64,000 bases of DNA from Megaleporinus macrocephalus (GCA_021613375.1 CM038719.1:35318747-35382746), one strand, 5' to 3'. Shown: positions 1 through 11,314, counted from the stretch's first letter. Notes: generated by a model not told the origin, from the sequence alone. Made by a program: numbers and translations.

Positions 1-30
1 TACAGCTCTGTAATGTTATGTATCAGTGTG

Positions 31-491
31 GTGTTAGAGCACAGTAATAAACAGCTGTGTCTTCTGGCTTCAGGCTGTTCATGTGCAGATACACCTCATT
101 CTTACTGTTTTCTCTGGAGATGGTGAATCTTCCCTCTACAGACTGTGAGTATAGTTTAGTGTCACCACTGGGAGCTGAAATGTATGAGATCCATTCAAGC
201 CCTTTTCCAGCAGCCTGTCTGATCCAGGATGTATCTGCAACTCCAATTCCAGAGAAGGTACAGGTGAGTGTATGAGACCCTCCAGGTTTAATGAGCGCTG
301 GCTCTGACTCTGTCACTGTCTGACATCTACAACCTGTCAAACAATCACTCAGTTAATCAATTCAGTTCAAACACTGACACACAATCTCACATAAATACAG
401 AACTGACATGAATAACAGATTCTCAGATGAGCTACTCACTGATTATAGACATTAATGAGAACATAAAGTGGTAAATGGTTCTCGGTTTCAT
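31..491 (-). CDS. IGHV: V1: IGHV segment, family B, intact
   Basis: Heavy-chain variable segment, joined to D-J by RAG to encode most of the antibody VH domain. Leader exon 440-491 encodes [18 protein letters not shown], and its donor GTGAGT gives phase 1. The V exon is 31-333 after an AG acceptor. It opens with CRC and then FR1 [15 protein letters not shown]. The first Cys is in LTCTFSG, the tryptophan in [13 protein letters not shown], and the second Cys in [12 protein letters not shown]2 is ISAPSGDTK. There are no stops. The heptamer CACACTG is at 24-30, but the nonamer falls off the window edge. An octamer is at 563-570 and a TATA-like TTATAAA near 544-550. The near-identical copy V7 is frameshifted, so this is the intact member of the pair. 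The intron model is inferred from splice sites and from the paralogues. Confidence 0.93.
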
Positions 492-562
492 GGCTGCTGC
501 TGAAAAGTCAAATCAAAGTGAGGGTAATGCAGTTGGAGTCTGTGTTTATAAGGGAAGGTCTA

Positions 563-570
563 ATTTGCAT
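563..570 (-). promoter_or_regulatory. Octamer ATGCAAAT of V1
   Basis: Perfect octamer in the usual IGHV orientation, about 70 bp upstream of the V1 leader ATG, with a TATA-like element between them. Confidence 0.85.
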
Positions 571-579
571 GTCCCGCCC

Positions 580-1880
580 TCTAAAGGGTTAATTAGCATA
601 AAGATTCATTGGAACTTTCTAACACTGGGAAACATTACCAGTGCAACTGATTAGTCTCATTGAGAGAACTTGAAGGTTGAAAATGAAAGGAACACAGTTA
701 AATAGATTTAATTGTAGTGTTGTGTGGAGTGTGGCTGCCCTGTATTGCCAGCATATTCAGTGTACTCAGTATTGTCAGTGGATGCTTTAGATAGACAGGA
801 GATTTGGTGACACTGGTACATGATACTGATATAACTAGTGCTTGATGTGGAAAAACATGTGCTGCTTCTCTCCTTATTTACATATTGGTGTGTATCAGCC
901 ACTAGATATGACTTTCAAAATATATATTTATTTATTTAAATGGATGCTCATTTACAAAATAAATCATATTTTGTCATATATAATAATAATGTATACATTT
1001 AATAATATAATATCTGTATGATACTATATATTATCTATGTGTGCACTGGCGTACACTTATTATTTGGCTCTGTGCAGCATTGAGATATAACCAAGCTAGG
1101 AATTTCATTGTTTAGTCACAGTATATACAGTATATGTCATGTGGTAAAGCAGTGATTCTTAGGAACATAGTAAAATTTGGTAAAATAAAAAGAAATAAAA
1201 ACACAAGTAAGTTTTTAATTTGATCAAACAGTGAATAATCATTCTGATGGTGCTGTTTGTGTTGTTTGGTGTCTATACATTGAACATGCAGCTGTACAGC
1301 TTTTTTGAATGTTTTGGCTTCCCGTAGTTCCAGCGTTGCTTGTCGTTGCTTTCTGTTTAGTCAATGTGTGTGTCTGAGAACCTGATTAGTGAAAGGTAAC
1401 TGGTAAGGTAACTTGGGGGAACTGAATCAGATTCAACACCAGCTAGTGAAAAATGCAGGTACACAAAAAGGTCACAGTATGGCAAGAACTGTTCTGGTGA
1501 GTACCGGCCCACTTCAAACACTGGATATAAATGTTTGTCCGTTAATGTAACATTGTTATGTTAATGAAAATTATAATATGTCATAATGTTTGATGTCATG
1601 ACAGCTTTTCTTTAATTATAACATTAATAACAATTTAAAAAGATGCTTTGAGCAGGCATTTTGGGAGAGATAATAAAAAGTGGGTGTGCCCAGAGCTGCA
1701 TGAGTGAAGGGAAAGTCAAAGTAAAACAAGTATAGCATCGTCTAATCTAGGTGGTGTCTGATTCTTATCCAGCAGCGTACAAAGTGTAATTATCAATATT
1801 AGGATGCGAAGATGTTTATTAAGTAGGGAGGTCATATAACAGGCATGAATTATAAATAATAACCAAACTGTAACTTGTGG
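580..1880. other. V1-V2 intergenic, no gene seen
   Basis: AT-rich sequence without a convincing coding frame. The whole stretch recurs with small indels at about 18,880-20,190, so it belongs to the 18.3 kb duplication. Short open frames here lack family features. Confidence 0.7.
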
Positions 1881-1887
1881 TTTAACA

Positions 1888-1926
1888 GTTTTTGAACAGC
1901 ATCCTGGTGTTTTTTCTGTCAGTGTG
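1888..1926 (-). other. 23-RSS of V2
   Basis: Heptamer CACACTG (1920-1926), 23-bp spacer, nonamer TTCAAAAAC (1888-1896). This is the RSS class shared by V2, V8, V14, V16 and V19. Confidence 0.85.
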
Positions 1927-2371
1927 AGTCTCGAGCACAGTAATACACAGCTGTGTCTTCAGCTTGCAGATTCTGTCCTTGTAGGGTGATGGTGTTTCTG
2001 GAAGTGTCTCGAGAGACAGTGAACTTGCTTTCCAGTGAATCTGTAGCATATATGACTCCATCATAATAGATTCCGTTGATCCATTCCAGAGCTTTTCCTG
2101 CAGGTTGTCGGATCCAGACTGTTCCATGATAACTGCGGTCAGTAATAGAAGCTCCAGATACTGTACAGGTGATGGTTAAAGGCTCTGCTGGTTTGATGAC
2201 TACTGAGTCTGGCTGGAGGAGCTCAGTAGCACAGAACACATCTGTGAACAGAGAGAAGAAAAGCTTTATATATTTGAAGTAATAAATCAGATGAAGTCAA
2301 ATCCAGCTTCAGTTGAAACACTCACACGAGGCAGCAGCCAACAGCAGCAGCAGTGAAGCTGAAGTGAACAT
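1927..2371 (-). CDS. IGHV: V2: IGHV segment, family A, intact
   Basis: Leader exon 2326-2371 encodes MFTSASLLLLLAAAS, a hydrophobic signal peptide, with donor GTGAGT in phase 1. V exon 1927-2241 completes a Tyr codon (YVFC) and enters FR1 ATELLQPDSVVIKPAEP. The cysteines are in ITCTVSG and DTAVYYCAR, and the tryptophan is in VWIRQPAGKALEW. CDR1 is GASITDRSYHG and CDR2 IYYDGVI. FR3 SKFTVSRDTSRNTITLQ is typical of this family, the largest in the window. The frame is open to the heptamer. V8 is its copy 18.3 kb away and carries two frameshifts. Confidence 0.93.
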
Positions 2372-2438
2372 GGTTGTGCTGCATTGATGGAAACTGCTGT
2401 AGAGGGAGATGCTGCTGATGTTATTAGAGTAAATGGAG

Positions 2439-2446
2439 ATTTGCAT
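2439..2446 (-). promoter_or_regulatory. Octamer of V2
   Basis: Perfect ATGCAAAT on the coding strand, about 70 bp upstream of the V2 ATG. Confidence 0.85.
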
Positions 2447-3189
2447 ATGAATGAAAAGGGGCTGAATGTCAGGAATAGAGCTGGTTCTAATGTCTGGATT
2501 TCACAGAAACATCTGTAAAATCTCTTATACTGAGTATATTTTTAATATATATGGAGACGCTTACTTATAAACATGTGCTCTCACCATCACATTTATTTAT
2601 TTGTTTGTTTTCAGTAGCGTTTTTGAAACATAAGCGAATAGAAATACAGTTAGAATATGCAAAATGAACCCAAAATGAACTACTTCTATTCCAGAGAATG
2701 GATGGTCTGAATACACAGTGTTCATCAAGCAGTATGCGAACATTCTCTGGACGACCTACTGAATTAGGAGACATGACTGAAGCACAGTATACTATCCCAT
2801 GATTCAACTGGAGAATGGCAGGTCAGTGCCTTAAAAGTATCTAAAATAATGTCTAAACAGGGATTTTAATAAATAGTGGGACTTTTAGTGGGTTTACAGT
2901 GCTGGTGTAACGTCTTGCATTAAAGGAAGTTGGTAAATAGCAGATGTAGTGTGTCCGAGGTTGTGTGGATACTAAGCACTGAAAGAGTTGCCAAGAAAAG
3001 TTGTTCACTGACTGACTGACCGATTAAGTTGCTTATTTGAAACGTGCATGAACGAAGAGTGCGGCCGAACACGTTTCATTTCAGTCTAGCTAACATTAAG
3101 AAGCAGTGTGCAGGGACTGATGATAGGTCAGCTGTGTCAAGTTGTGTCAGATTTTTATTTTGCAGAAAAGACAAAAATGTAAATGACTT

Positions 3190-3390
3190 CCAAGTACTAG
3201 CCTGGACCCCTGATTCCCCAGACTTGAACCACATTGAGCATCTGTGGGACCACCTGGATCATTGTGGTTGCTCTATGGATTGTCCCCTCTAGCAGCTGTG
3301 GGATGTTTTGCAGTCAGCATGGCTCCAGATACCTGTGACAACCTACCAGGACTTTATTGAGTCTCCCAGTACATATAGCTGCTGACTATG
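3190..3390 (+). mobile_element. Tc1-like transposase C-terminal relic
   Basis: The translation contains WTPDSPDLNHIEHLWDHLD, matching the Tc1-family C-terminal motif (SPDLNxIExLWD) around the last catalytic acidic residue. It is broken by a stop, after which LWDVLQSAW-like sequence continues. No inverted repeats were recognised. A second copy lies at about 21,490-21,690 within the duplicated block, so the insertion predates the duplication. Confidence 0.7.
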
Positions 3391-3689
3391 TTGCACACGG
3401 CAATTACCCTGGATATTAGCTTGTGATCATAATACCCATGACTGAGTATTTATTCAATTTCACCAAAACAGAACTCATTAACTAATTTTACTGAACTCAT
3501 TAAGAATTTAATTAAGAGTTTAATTAAGAATTAAGAATGACTGGCCAAAAAATAAAGCTCCATTTGGATTTAGCTAAGCAAACACTTAAGAGGCTTTGAT
3601 AATTAATATTTTTCAGCTGGCAACAATACTCTACACTCTAACTGATGCAGTGAGAAGTTACTATATTACAGAAGGGTAACGCTATTGAC

Positions 3690-3860
3690 TCCGGTTTCCT
3701 CCCACAGTCCAAACACATGCATGTTAGGTTCATCGGTCACTCTAAATTGCCCGTAGGTGTGAATGTGTGTTGGCCATGTGATGGGCCGCGACCTGTCAAT
3801 TGTGTACCCTGCCTTCGTCCAATGATGCTGGGATTTGCTTGACTCTGTTCTAGAGAGATG
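3690..3860 (+). repeat. Fish interspersed repeat fragment (SINE-like)
   Basis: Sequence of the type CGGTTTCCTCCCACAGTCCA ... AATTGCCCGTAGGTGTGAAT recalls a very common teleost short interspersed repeat. It also occurs at 21,990-22,160 and, in opposite orientation, at about 9,560-9,860. The family name is not established here. Confidence 0.6.
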
Positions 3861-4187
3861 GGCAGGTCAGGGTAAGAAGGGAAGCAAATCAAGCGATATA
3901 CCCATCGTGCATAGTTCCCACTGTACACGTCTCAGGAGGCAGAGTATTTTCAGGCAGCTGTTCTTGAGTTGTTTCTACTGGATAGTTCGCAGATTACTCA
4001 ATATTGATATTTCAACAGCACCATCAGCTGTTACTGTCACTGTTCCAGGAAATAGTAAGTAAAATCATGTATTGCAATCTTTTGCCATAGATAAACTTTT
4101 TTAGTAACTACTTCAGTGTTGAACGTAGCCTGATATGTCACTGTGTTTGGAAACACATCTCTATAAAGATCTCAGTAACCTGTATCC

Positions 4188-4225
4188 TGTTTTTGTACAG
4201 CTCTGTAATGTTTTGTATCAGTGTG
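4188..4225 (-). other. RSS of V3 pseudogene
   Basis: Heptamer CACACTG (4219-4225), 22-bp spacer, nonamer ACAAAAACA. The RSS is intact although the V exon is not. Confidence 0.8.
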
Positions 4226-4692
4226 GTCTTCGTGCACAGTAATAAACAGCTGTGTCTTCTGTCTTCAGGCTGTTCATCTGCAGATACACCTGCTTCTTAT
4301 TGTTTTCTCTGGAGATGGTGAATCTTCCCTCCACAGACTGAGAGTATAATTTATCGCTGCCACTCGGAGCTGAAATATGTGAGATCCATTCAAGCCCTTT
4401 TCCAGCAGCCTGTCTGATCCAGGATATATCTGCACTGCCAACCTCAATTCCAGAGAAGGTGCAGGTGAGTGTATGAGATCCTCCAGGTTAAATGAGCGCT
4501 GGCTCTGACTCAGTCAGTGTCTGACATCTACAACCTGTCAAATAATCACTCAGTTAATCAATTCAGTTCAAACACTGACACACAATCTCACATAAATACA
4601 GAACTGACATGAATAACAGATTCTCAGATGAGCTACTCACTGATTATAGTCATTAATGTGAACATAAAGTGGTAAATGGTTTTCGTTTTCAT
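4226..4692 (-). pseudogene. IGHV: V3: IGHV family B with FR1 nonsense codon
   Basis: Leader exon 4641-4692 and V exon 4226-4534 have intact splice sites and RSS. In FR1 the lysine of PALIKPGG is replaced by TAA (4488-4490) through a single A-to-T change on the coding strand. The rest of the frame is open and nearly identical to V9, including CDR1 GIEVGSAD and CDR2 ISAPSGSDK. The octamer is at 4765-4772. It could still rearrange, but the product would terminate in FR1. It could also serve as a sequence donor; that is inference. Confidence 0.9.
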
Positions 4693-4764
4693 GGCTGCTG
4701 CTGAAAAGTCAAATCAAAGTGAGAGTAATGCAGTTAGAGTCTGTGTTTATAAGGGAAAGGTCTA

Positions 4765-4772
4765 ATTTGCAT
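4765..4772 (-). promoter_or_regulatory. Octamer of V3
   Basis: Perfect octamer in IGHV orientation. A TTATAAA-like element lies between it and the leader. Confidence 0.8.
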
Positions 4773-5972
4773 GCCCCGCCCTCTAAAGCCTTTATCAGTG
4801 CAATTAACTCTAAACCTGACTTTAAATTGTAAATATCAGTCAGATTTGCACAAATCTTTAAAAAAATGTCTTAGTCTGACTTCTGACACTAATATAGTTG
4901 CACTAACATCAGCATATGAAAGATGTTGTATATGAATAAATAGAATTATTTGTACATAATATTTACAGATGTGAATTTACAGCACAACAATAGCAAAGTA
5001 TAAAGTATAAATGCCAATATATCTGGTAGTGATATCATTTGTACAAACTACAGGGCTATAACGTTTAGTCTTGTTATCAGCTGCAGGCATTACATTGTAC
5101 AAAAACCACTCTGGTTCAACATGACTTCAAACAATGAAGCATTACTTGCAGTAAATGTTGTGTTTAATGGAAACGAGCTAATCCAACTATAGTTTTCAGG
5201 TTTAAAGGAATGTAAACTGGACAACTTGCTATGGACCACATAACCAACCACTTCAAGTTGTTTTGTGTCACTTATTAAAAACATCAAATGATTGTTGCAT
5301 GTAATACATGATTTCTATGTTTCTGAATTTGTATAGAACCAGACGCTGCTATGATCTGCAGCTTCACAGTAATGACTGTGCATGACTGTCCCATAACTGA
5401 CAGACACGAGGGAATTATTTATGTACAATATTTAATATTTCTGTGCAAATTCAATCAGTTTTTTCAGTAGATTCAGTAGATTTCTAAAGAAATGGGCCAC
5501 TTAAGTAGCTTAGTGAAGAAACAGATGGCTAAAAAAACGTGCTATTAGTATGAAGGTATGGTCATCTTCCCAAATGATTCACATATGTTGACTTCAGTAT
5601 TATTAAACAGCATTATTTTTATATCTTATTTATATTCCTAACTAAAACTTTTACTTTAACCTTGAAACAAGTGTAAGGTGCTCTATTCAGTGGCTACTTT
5701 TACTGACTCTAGTGAGCAGTCCATTCAAGTCATGTGAGTTGTGGCTACAAAACAGAGAAAGAAGAATAATAAAAGGCTGCAAAAAGAAGACATAGAAAAA
5801 AATGAATATTCCTTTGTTAGGCATTGCTCAAAAAGAAAAGACTAAAAACATGAACTGTTAGAAAAGATTTGTCCTCCATAACCACTCAGTGGTAGTAATG
5901 TGAGGTACATAACTGTTACTCAGAGAAAACTCATTTCAGCAGCTTGTATCCGCGATCCCGTAGTTTTGGTCA

Positions 5973-6236
5973 CTACTCAAAGTTGGTGACCACAGGTGAG
6001 AGTAGGAACATAAACTGACGAGTAAATCGAGACTTCACCAGGACAGACCAGTACAGAGCCCACATCACTGTAGACGCTACACCAATCCACCTGTTCACCT
6101 CACGCTCCATCCTTCCCTCACTCGTGAACAAGAACCCGTGATACTTAAACTCCCCCACTTGAGGCAGGAGATCATTGCCAACCTGGAGAGGGCACTCCAC
6201 CCTTTTCCAACTGAGGATTTGGAGGTACTGACACAT
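5973..6236 (-). mobile_element. Non-LTR retrotransposon RT tail relic
   Basis: The reverse strand translates to a LINE reverse-transcriptase tail: WKRVECPLQVGNDLLPQV, then EFKYHGFLFTSEGRMEREV and RWIGVAS. This resembles the common fish form EFKYLGVLFTSEGRMEREIDRRIGAAS. Only the short C-terminal part remains. The same relic lies at 24,268-24,531 and 62,220-62,516, each time just downstream of a family A segment and upstream of a family B segment in V-sense order. Confidence 0.75.
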
Positions 6237-6652
6237 ATTATGGAATATATTATGGTTTTATTGAATTACATTAAAAGTAAACATGTTGATGTCCTCTCCT
6301 TGTTTTTCTTGGTACACTGATGATATTCAGTTGTTGAGACTTCTATGTAGTTTGTGTAGTTTAGTGTTTAGAGTTTTTTATTGAGGCTCAAAATGAGACA
6401 ATGTATATCTGATGGCAGTGTTCAATGATATTGAATAAAATGGAGGTTATGAAACATAACTGTAGTGCTGAATGTTAGGCATGTTAATGTGTAGATGTAG
6501 AATTCATTCATTACATACAAGTACTGCAGTGCTGTTGGAGTTCAAACAGGACATTTACTGCCTGTAGGGTGATCAAATTTTCATAGCTACATGGAAGTCC
6601 AAGATTGTCATCATTATATGTATTGTATGCTATGAAAGTTCTGGTGGGAGTG

Positions 6653-6691
6653 AGTTTTTGTACGTAGCAGCTGATTTCGTACAGCACTGTG
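6653..6691 (-). other. 23-RSS of V4
   Basis: Consensus heptamer CACAGTG (6685-6691), 23-bp spacer, nonamer ACAAAAACT. This is the second RSS class found in family A. Confidence 0.9.
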
Positions 6692-7142
6692 ATGCACATC
6701 GTGCACAGTAATACACAGCTGTGTCTTCAGCTTGCAGATTCTGTCCTTGTAGGGTGACGGTGTTTCTGGAAGTGTCTCGAGAGACAGTGAACTTGCTTTT
6801 CAGTGAATCTTTAGCATCTTTGTTCCCATTATGATAAATGTTGTTGATCCATTCCAGAGCTTTTCCTGCAGGTTGTCGGATCCAGGCTGTTCCATAATGA
6901 CTGCTGCTGTCAGTGATAGAAGCTCCAGATACTGTACAGGTGATGGTTAAAGGTTCTGCTGATTTGATGACCACTGAGTCTGGCTGGAGGAGCTCAGTAG
7001 CACAGAACACATCTGTGAACAGAGAGAAGAAAAGCTTTATATATTTAAAGTAATAAATCAGATGAAGTCAAATCCAGCTTCAGTTGAAACACTCACACGA
7101 GGCAGCAGCCAACAGCAGCAGCAGTGAAGCTGAAGTGAACAT
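6692..7142 (-). CDS. IGHV: V4: IGHV family A with germline CDR3 cysteine
   Basis: Leader exon 7097-7142, V exon 6692-7012, frame open. FR1 reads VVIKSAEP (Pro to Ser relative to the family). CDR1 is GASITDSSSHYG and CDR2 IYHNGNK. The 3' coding end reads TGT GCA CGA TGT GCA T, encoding C-A-R-C-A and so adding a germline Cys two residues after the canonical CAR start. The closest relative V12 has CGT (Arg) there. The octamer is at 7210-7217. Predicted functional; the extra Cys survives only if junctional trimming is short. Confidence 0.92.
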
Positions 7143-7209
7143 GGTTGTGCTGCATTGATGGAAACTGCTGTAGAGGGAGATGCTGCTGATGTTATAAGAG
7201 TAAATGGAT

Positions 7210-7217
7210 ATTTGCAT
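7210..7217 (-). promoter_or_regulatory. Octamer of V4
   Basis: Perfect ATGCAAAT on the coding strand, followed at the same distance as in other family A units by the leader ATG. Confidence 0.85.
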
Positions 7218-7229
7218 ATGAATGAAAAG

Positions 7230-8820
7230 GGGCTGAATGTCAGGAATGGAGCTGCTTCATGTGGGATGTGCTAGATAACAGAACATGATGCCTTTTGGAG
7301 ACATGCACAGTTTGCCCTCTAGAGGTTAATATAGAGGCTGCAACCAAAACCACATATTACATACTGATATAGGTGTCCTACAAATCTCAGTTCCAAATAA
7401 GTTGTAATATTATTCAAGACAAAAAAATAGAAAAAAACTATTTGTAAATATGATTTGACCTGCATTTAAATTAAGGTACAAAAAAGTTTTTTTTTCTTAT
7501 GAACTTCATATTTTCATGTAGCATTTAACATGTACAGTTTAACCTAAATTGTGAAATGTTCATAATCATATCACACAGGTGATGCAATCATGCATAGGTA
7601 TAAAGAATCTGGTTTAGTCCTTTATGAGAACAAGTATAAGTCTCATTGCCCAATAAAGACCAGTAGTAAATCCAGTAGTTTAAAAGCACATTAATCAGTA
7701 CATACAGAGGTTAAATACTACCAGCATGATGGACCTATTAAGTAATAATGAAACAGATTCATCCCAAGCAGCATAGGAGGTATTACTGATAATGTTCTTT
7801 ACCTTGTCTGAAAAAGTTTTTTAAGATATCTGCTGCTCACCAAGTATGGGGGGCAACAAAGAATGCATTTGCTTACAAAAAAAGATATCTTCTCTTTTCA
7901 TATCATATCATTTCATGTGCAATATCAACATTTATTTAATTTCATTTATTTAATATTCTTTAATATTTAAATATTTCATTAATCTTTAATATGCGTTTGA
8001 TTTCATATATGTCATGTGTTCATACTGGTAGAACTGTTGCTATGGTATATATATAATAGTATAAATTGTAAATTTGATGATTTGTGTTTCAATAATGAGT
8101 GGTTGTTGAAAAGCTTATAGTGTGAAAAGACAAAGAATCTGTTGACTTTCTCAGAACAATGTGTTTGGGATTAATTGAATAAACGAGAGCAAGCTTCACG
8201 GACATAATAGAGTATTTATTTCCATAACAACAAAATATCTGTTTTTTGTCTTACATGACCCAATATTATTTATCAAACGCTTTTACAAATTAAAATCTAA
8301 AAATAAATCTATCAGTTTGCCTTGTAGTTCATGACAGTTCTGACAGATACTGCTAATGTTGAAATTACACTGTCATTATGAAACAAAAGCTGTCATTGCA
8401 AGTATTAGCAGGATATGACATTTAGTATTACATGTTATTGAAATAAAAACAAAGTAGCTATTTGTAAAAGTGCTTTGACCTGCATTTAAAGTAAAATAAT
8501 ACAAAAAATGGTTGTTTGATTAGTTTTATTTTATGAACTTCCAAATAAGTTGCAACATGTGCAGTTTAAGACTAAGAACATTGGGAATTTTTCAACATCA
8601 TATTACACAGGTGATGCAATATGCATTAGTATAACGAAAGAATCTGGTTTAGTCCTTTATATAATGCTTTACATTGGGTTTAATCTACAGCTCTGGATGT
8701 AAATCGTTATTCAGATTAACAGTTAAAGTCCTAACAGTTGAATGAACTGCATGGTGTGTTCTACAAGGAGAGCTGAATGGGGGGGAACTCCAGCATAGAA
8801 ACACTATAAACACAGCTGGG
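7230..8820. other. V4 upstream flank, no gene seen
   Basis: AT-rich sequence. The first 0.9 kb, up to about 8,000, recurs upstream of V18 (48,400-49,190). The part at 8,200-8,350 recurs in altered form at 9,870-10,040. I see no coding frame with recognisable features. Confidence 0.6.
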
Positions 8821-8821
8821 G

Positions 8822-8859
8822 GCTTTTTGTACAGCAAAATAAGGAACTGCATTGCTGTG
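8822..8859 (-). other. Isolated RSS, family E type, without a V exon
   Basis: Heptamer CACAGCA (8853-8859), 22-bp spacer and nonamer ACAAAAAGC, identical in arrangement to the V5 and V6 signals. Only about nine bases of V 3' end (GATATCGGG on the plus strand) follow before the sequence departs into unrelated DNA. Confidence 0.75.
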
Positions 8860-9096
8860 GATATCGGGATCATTTTTGCATGACACTTAAACTCTCTTGT
8901 TAATATATCAATAGCAGATGACATAACAGATTATGGACAGTTAATAACAGTGCCATGCTGCCCTTACTGTTAAATTTTCATGACGCATATCATTATGTTT
9001 AGTCTTATGATGGCTAGAACAGAGAGAAGAACAGCTTTATATATTTGAAGTAATAAATCAGATGAAGTCAAATCCAGCTACAGTTGAATCACTCAC

Positions 9097-9217
9097 ACGA
9101 GGCAGCAGCCAACAGCAGCAGCAGTGAAGCTGAAGTGAACATGGTTGTGCTGCATTGATGGAAACTGCTGTAGAGGGAGATGCTGCTGATATTATAAGAG
9201 TAAATGGAGATTTGCAT
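9097..9217 (-). pseudogene. Orphan family A leader exon and octamer (1)
   Basis: Leader exon 9097-9142 encodes the family A signal peptide MFTSASLLLLLAAAS, with donor GTGAGT and a perfect octamer at 9210-9217. The intron continues for about 70 bp in family A form, then runs into unrelated DNA with no V exon. The nearest possible partner downstream is the isolated RSS at 8,822. It is a truncated V unit. Confidence 0.85.
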
Positions 9218-9559
9218 ATGAATGAAAAGGGGCTGAATGTCAGGAATGGAGCTGCTTCATGTGGAATGTGCTAGATAACAGAACATGATGCCATTTGGAG
9301 ACATGTACAGTTTGCCCTCTAGAGGTTAAAATAGAGGCTGCAACCAAAGCTGCAATATAATAATTTCTGAAATGTATTTAATATGTTCTTAATTTCATAT
9401 TTCATACATGTCATGTGTTCATACTGGTAGAACTGTTGTTGTGGTATTTATTTAATAGTATAAAGTGTAAATTTGATGCTTCGTGTTTCAAAGAATGAGT
9501 GGTTGTTAAAAAGCTGAATATGTTTGAGACTGACTGGATGAAAGAGAGGAACCCAATAG

Positions 9560-9860
9560 AGTAGTCGAAGGGGCTGGAGCCAATCCCAGTGTTATCGGTA
9601 CACCATGGACAGGTCGCCAGTCCATTGCATAACCGACACACACTCTCTCACACACTCTCACACCTACTGGTAATTTAGAGTGAGCGATCAACCTAACTTG
9701 CATGTGTTTGGACTGTGGGAGGAAACCCACTCAAGCACGGGAAGAACATACACACTCTACACAGAACCACCCGGACCGGGAATCAGTGCTAGGAGGAGAC
9801 AGTGCTAACCACTACAGCACCCTGCTGACCACTACACCCCCGTGCTGGCGACTATACCAC
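9560..9860 (-). repeat. Fish interspersed repeat (SINE-like), reverse orientation
   Basis: On the minus strand it reads as a common teleost short repeat, including GGTTTCCTCCCACAGTCC and a downstream CCTGTCCATGGTGTACCG segment. It interrupts sequence that is continuous at 8,160-8,260, so it inserted after that stretch was duplicated. Confidence 0.6.
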
Positions 9861-10605
9861 TGTCCATTGTCCCCCTTATTTCCAAAACAACAAAATGTCT
9901 GTTGTTTTTTAATTAACCCCTTACATGACCCAATAGTGTTTATTAAATGCTTCTACAACCTATAATCTATAACCTATAATCTATAACCTTGTAGTTCATG
10001 ACAGTTCTGACAGATACTGCTATTGGTGAAATTAGCAAGATATGACATCCTGTCAAGCAGCCGTCATATCAATTATTATCTATATTTTTGGCTATAATGT
10101 AAAGATTTTAAATTATGAGCGTGTTTTCAATTACAGATCAACAACACGATTTCAGAGGTCTAAACTTTTCTTGCTGAGAATGTGTAGAGTAATAATAACT
10201 ATATGAATTATGTTAGTTACCAAATAAATAGTGTGTAATAATTAGTCCTGTCTATTCATTTACATGCATTTAAGTACGACTGGGATGGATTTGTTCTTTC
10301 CCGAGTGTTACAAATGATACTTCTACCCCTGTGTATAAATGATTGATGAGCTTTTTCTTCAGTTCCACATTGTAAAAAGTGCTTCATTGATACAACCTTA
10401 AAAAATGACTTAATGTGGGAACAAGTAATTATACTAGTATAACTTTGATTGGAGGATTTTTTCATTCAAACTGCATTTTTTAATAAACTAGTTTAATTCC
10501 TTGTTACCACATTATTATTATTTTTTTTATTGTACCAACAAAGCACTTTAATTTCATTCTGTTGTGTTTGGCTTCTAAGCTGCTTCACTGTTGCTCACAC
10601 CTCCC

Positions 10606-10869
10606 AATTTGAAGCTTTAGCATTTTATTTTAGACTCAAAGGATTCCAAACAGAATAATAGATACTAACTAACTATATATATATACTTAAAGATGATTGA
10701 TGTTCTGAGATGTTCCACTGCAGTTCTACAAGTTACTCATGAGCTGCTACCTCTTCTACTCTTCTACTTCTACTATAAGTTTGTGGCTCGGGAAGATACA
10801 GCAGTCATTAGTTTCCTGAAGTTACAATACTTTACGTTGGGTTTAATCTACAGCTCTGGATGTAAATTC
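10606..10869 (+). repeat. 709-bp-offset direct repeat, copy 1
   Basis: Nearly identical to 11,315-11,578. The last 70 bases also match 8,680-8,705 and the region downstream of V5. The copies flank the second orphan leader cassette. Confidence 0.9.
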
Positions 10870-10884
10870 GGTTGAATCACTCAC

Positions 10885-11005
10885 ACGAGGCAGCAGCCAA
10901 CAGCAGCAGCAGTGAAGCTGAAGTGAACATGGTTGTGCTGCATTGATGGAAACTGCTGTAGAGGGAGATGCTGCTGATATTATAAGAGTAAATGGAGATT
11001 TGCAT
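10885..11005 (-). pseudogene. Orphan family A leader exon and octamer (2)
   Basis: Leader exon 10885-10930, same signal peptide and donor as the first orphan, with a perfect octamer at 10998-11005. The intron is cut only about 15 bp past the donor and joined directly to the 709-bp repeat unit. Sequence from here to about 11,313 copies 9,090-9,520, so this orphan is a duplicate of the first, further truncated. Confidence 0.85.
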
Positions 11006-11314
11006 ATGAATGAAAAGGGGCTGAATGTCAGGAATGGAGCTGCTTCATGTGGAATGTGCTAGATAAACAGAACATGATGCCATTTGGAGACATGTACAGT
11101 TTGCCCTCTAGAGGTTAAAATAGAGGCTGCAACCAAAGCTGCAATATAATAATTTCTGAAATGTATTTAATATGTTCTTAATTTCATATTTCATACATGT
11201 CATGTGTTCATACTGGTAGAACTGTTGTTGTGGTATTTATTTAATAGTATAAAGTGTAAATTTGATGCTTCGTGTTTCAAAGAATGAGTGGTTGTTAAAA
11301 AGCTGAATATGTCG

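Noticed and set aside
6630..6691. Extended coding past the V4 3' end (residues after CARCA)
   Set aside because: The open frame continues through the RSS heptamer, spacer and nonamer only by chance; the V exon ends at the heptamer. The same applies to V12, V20, V21 and V24.
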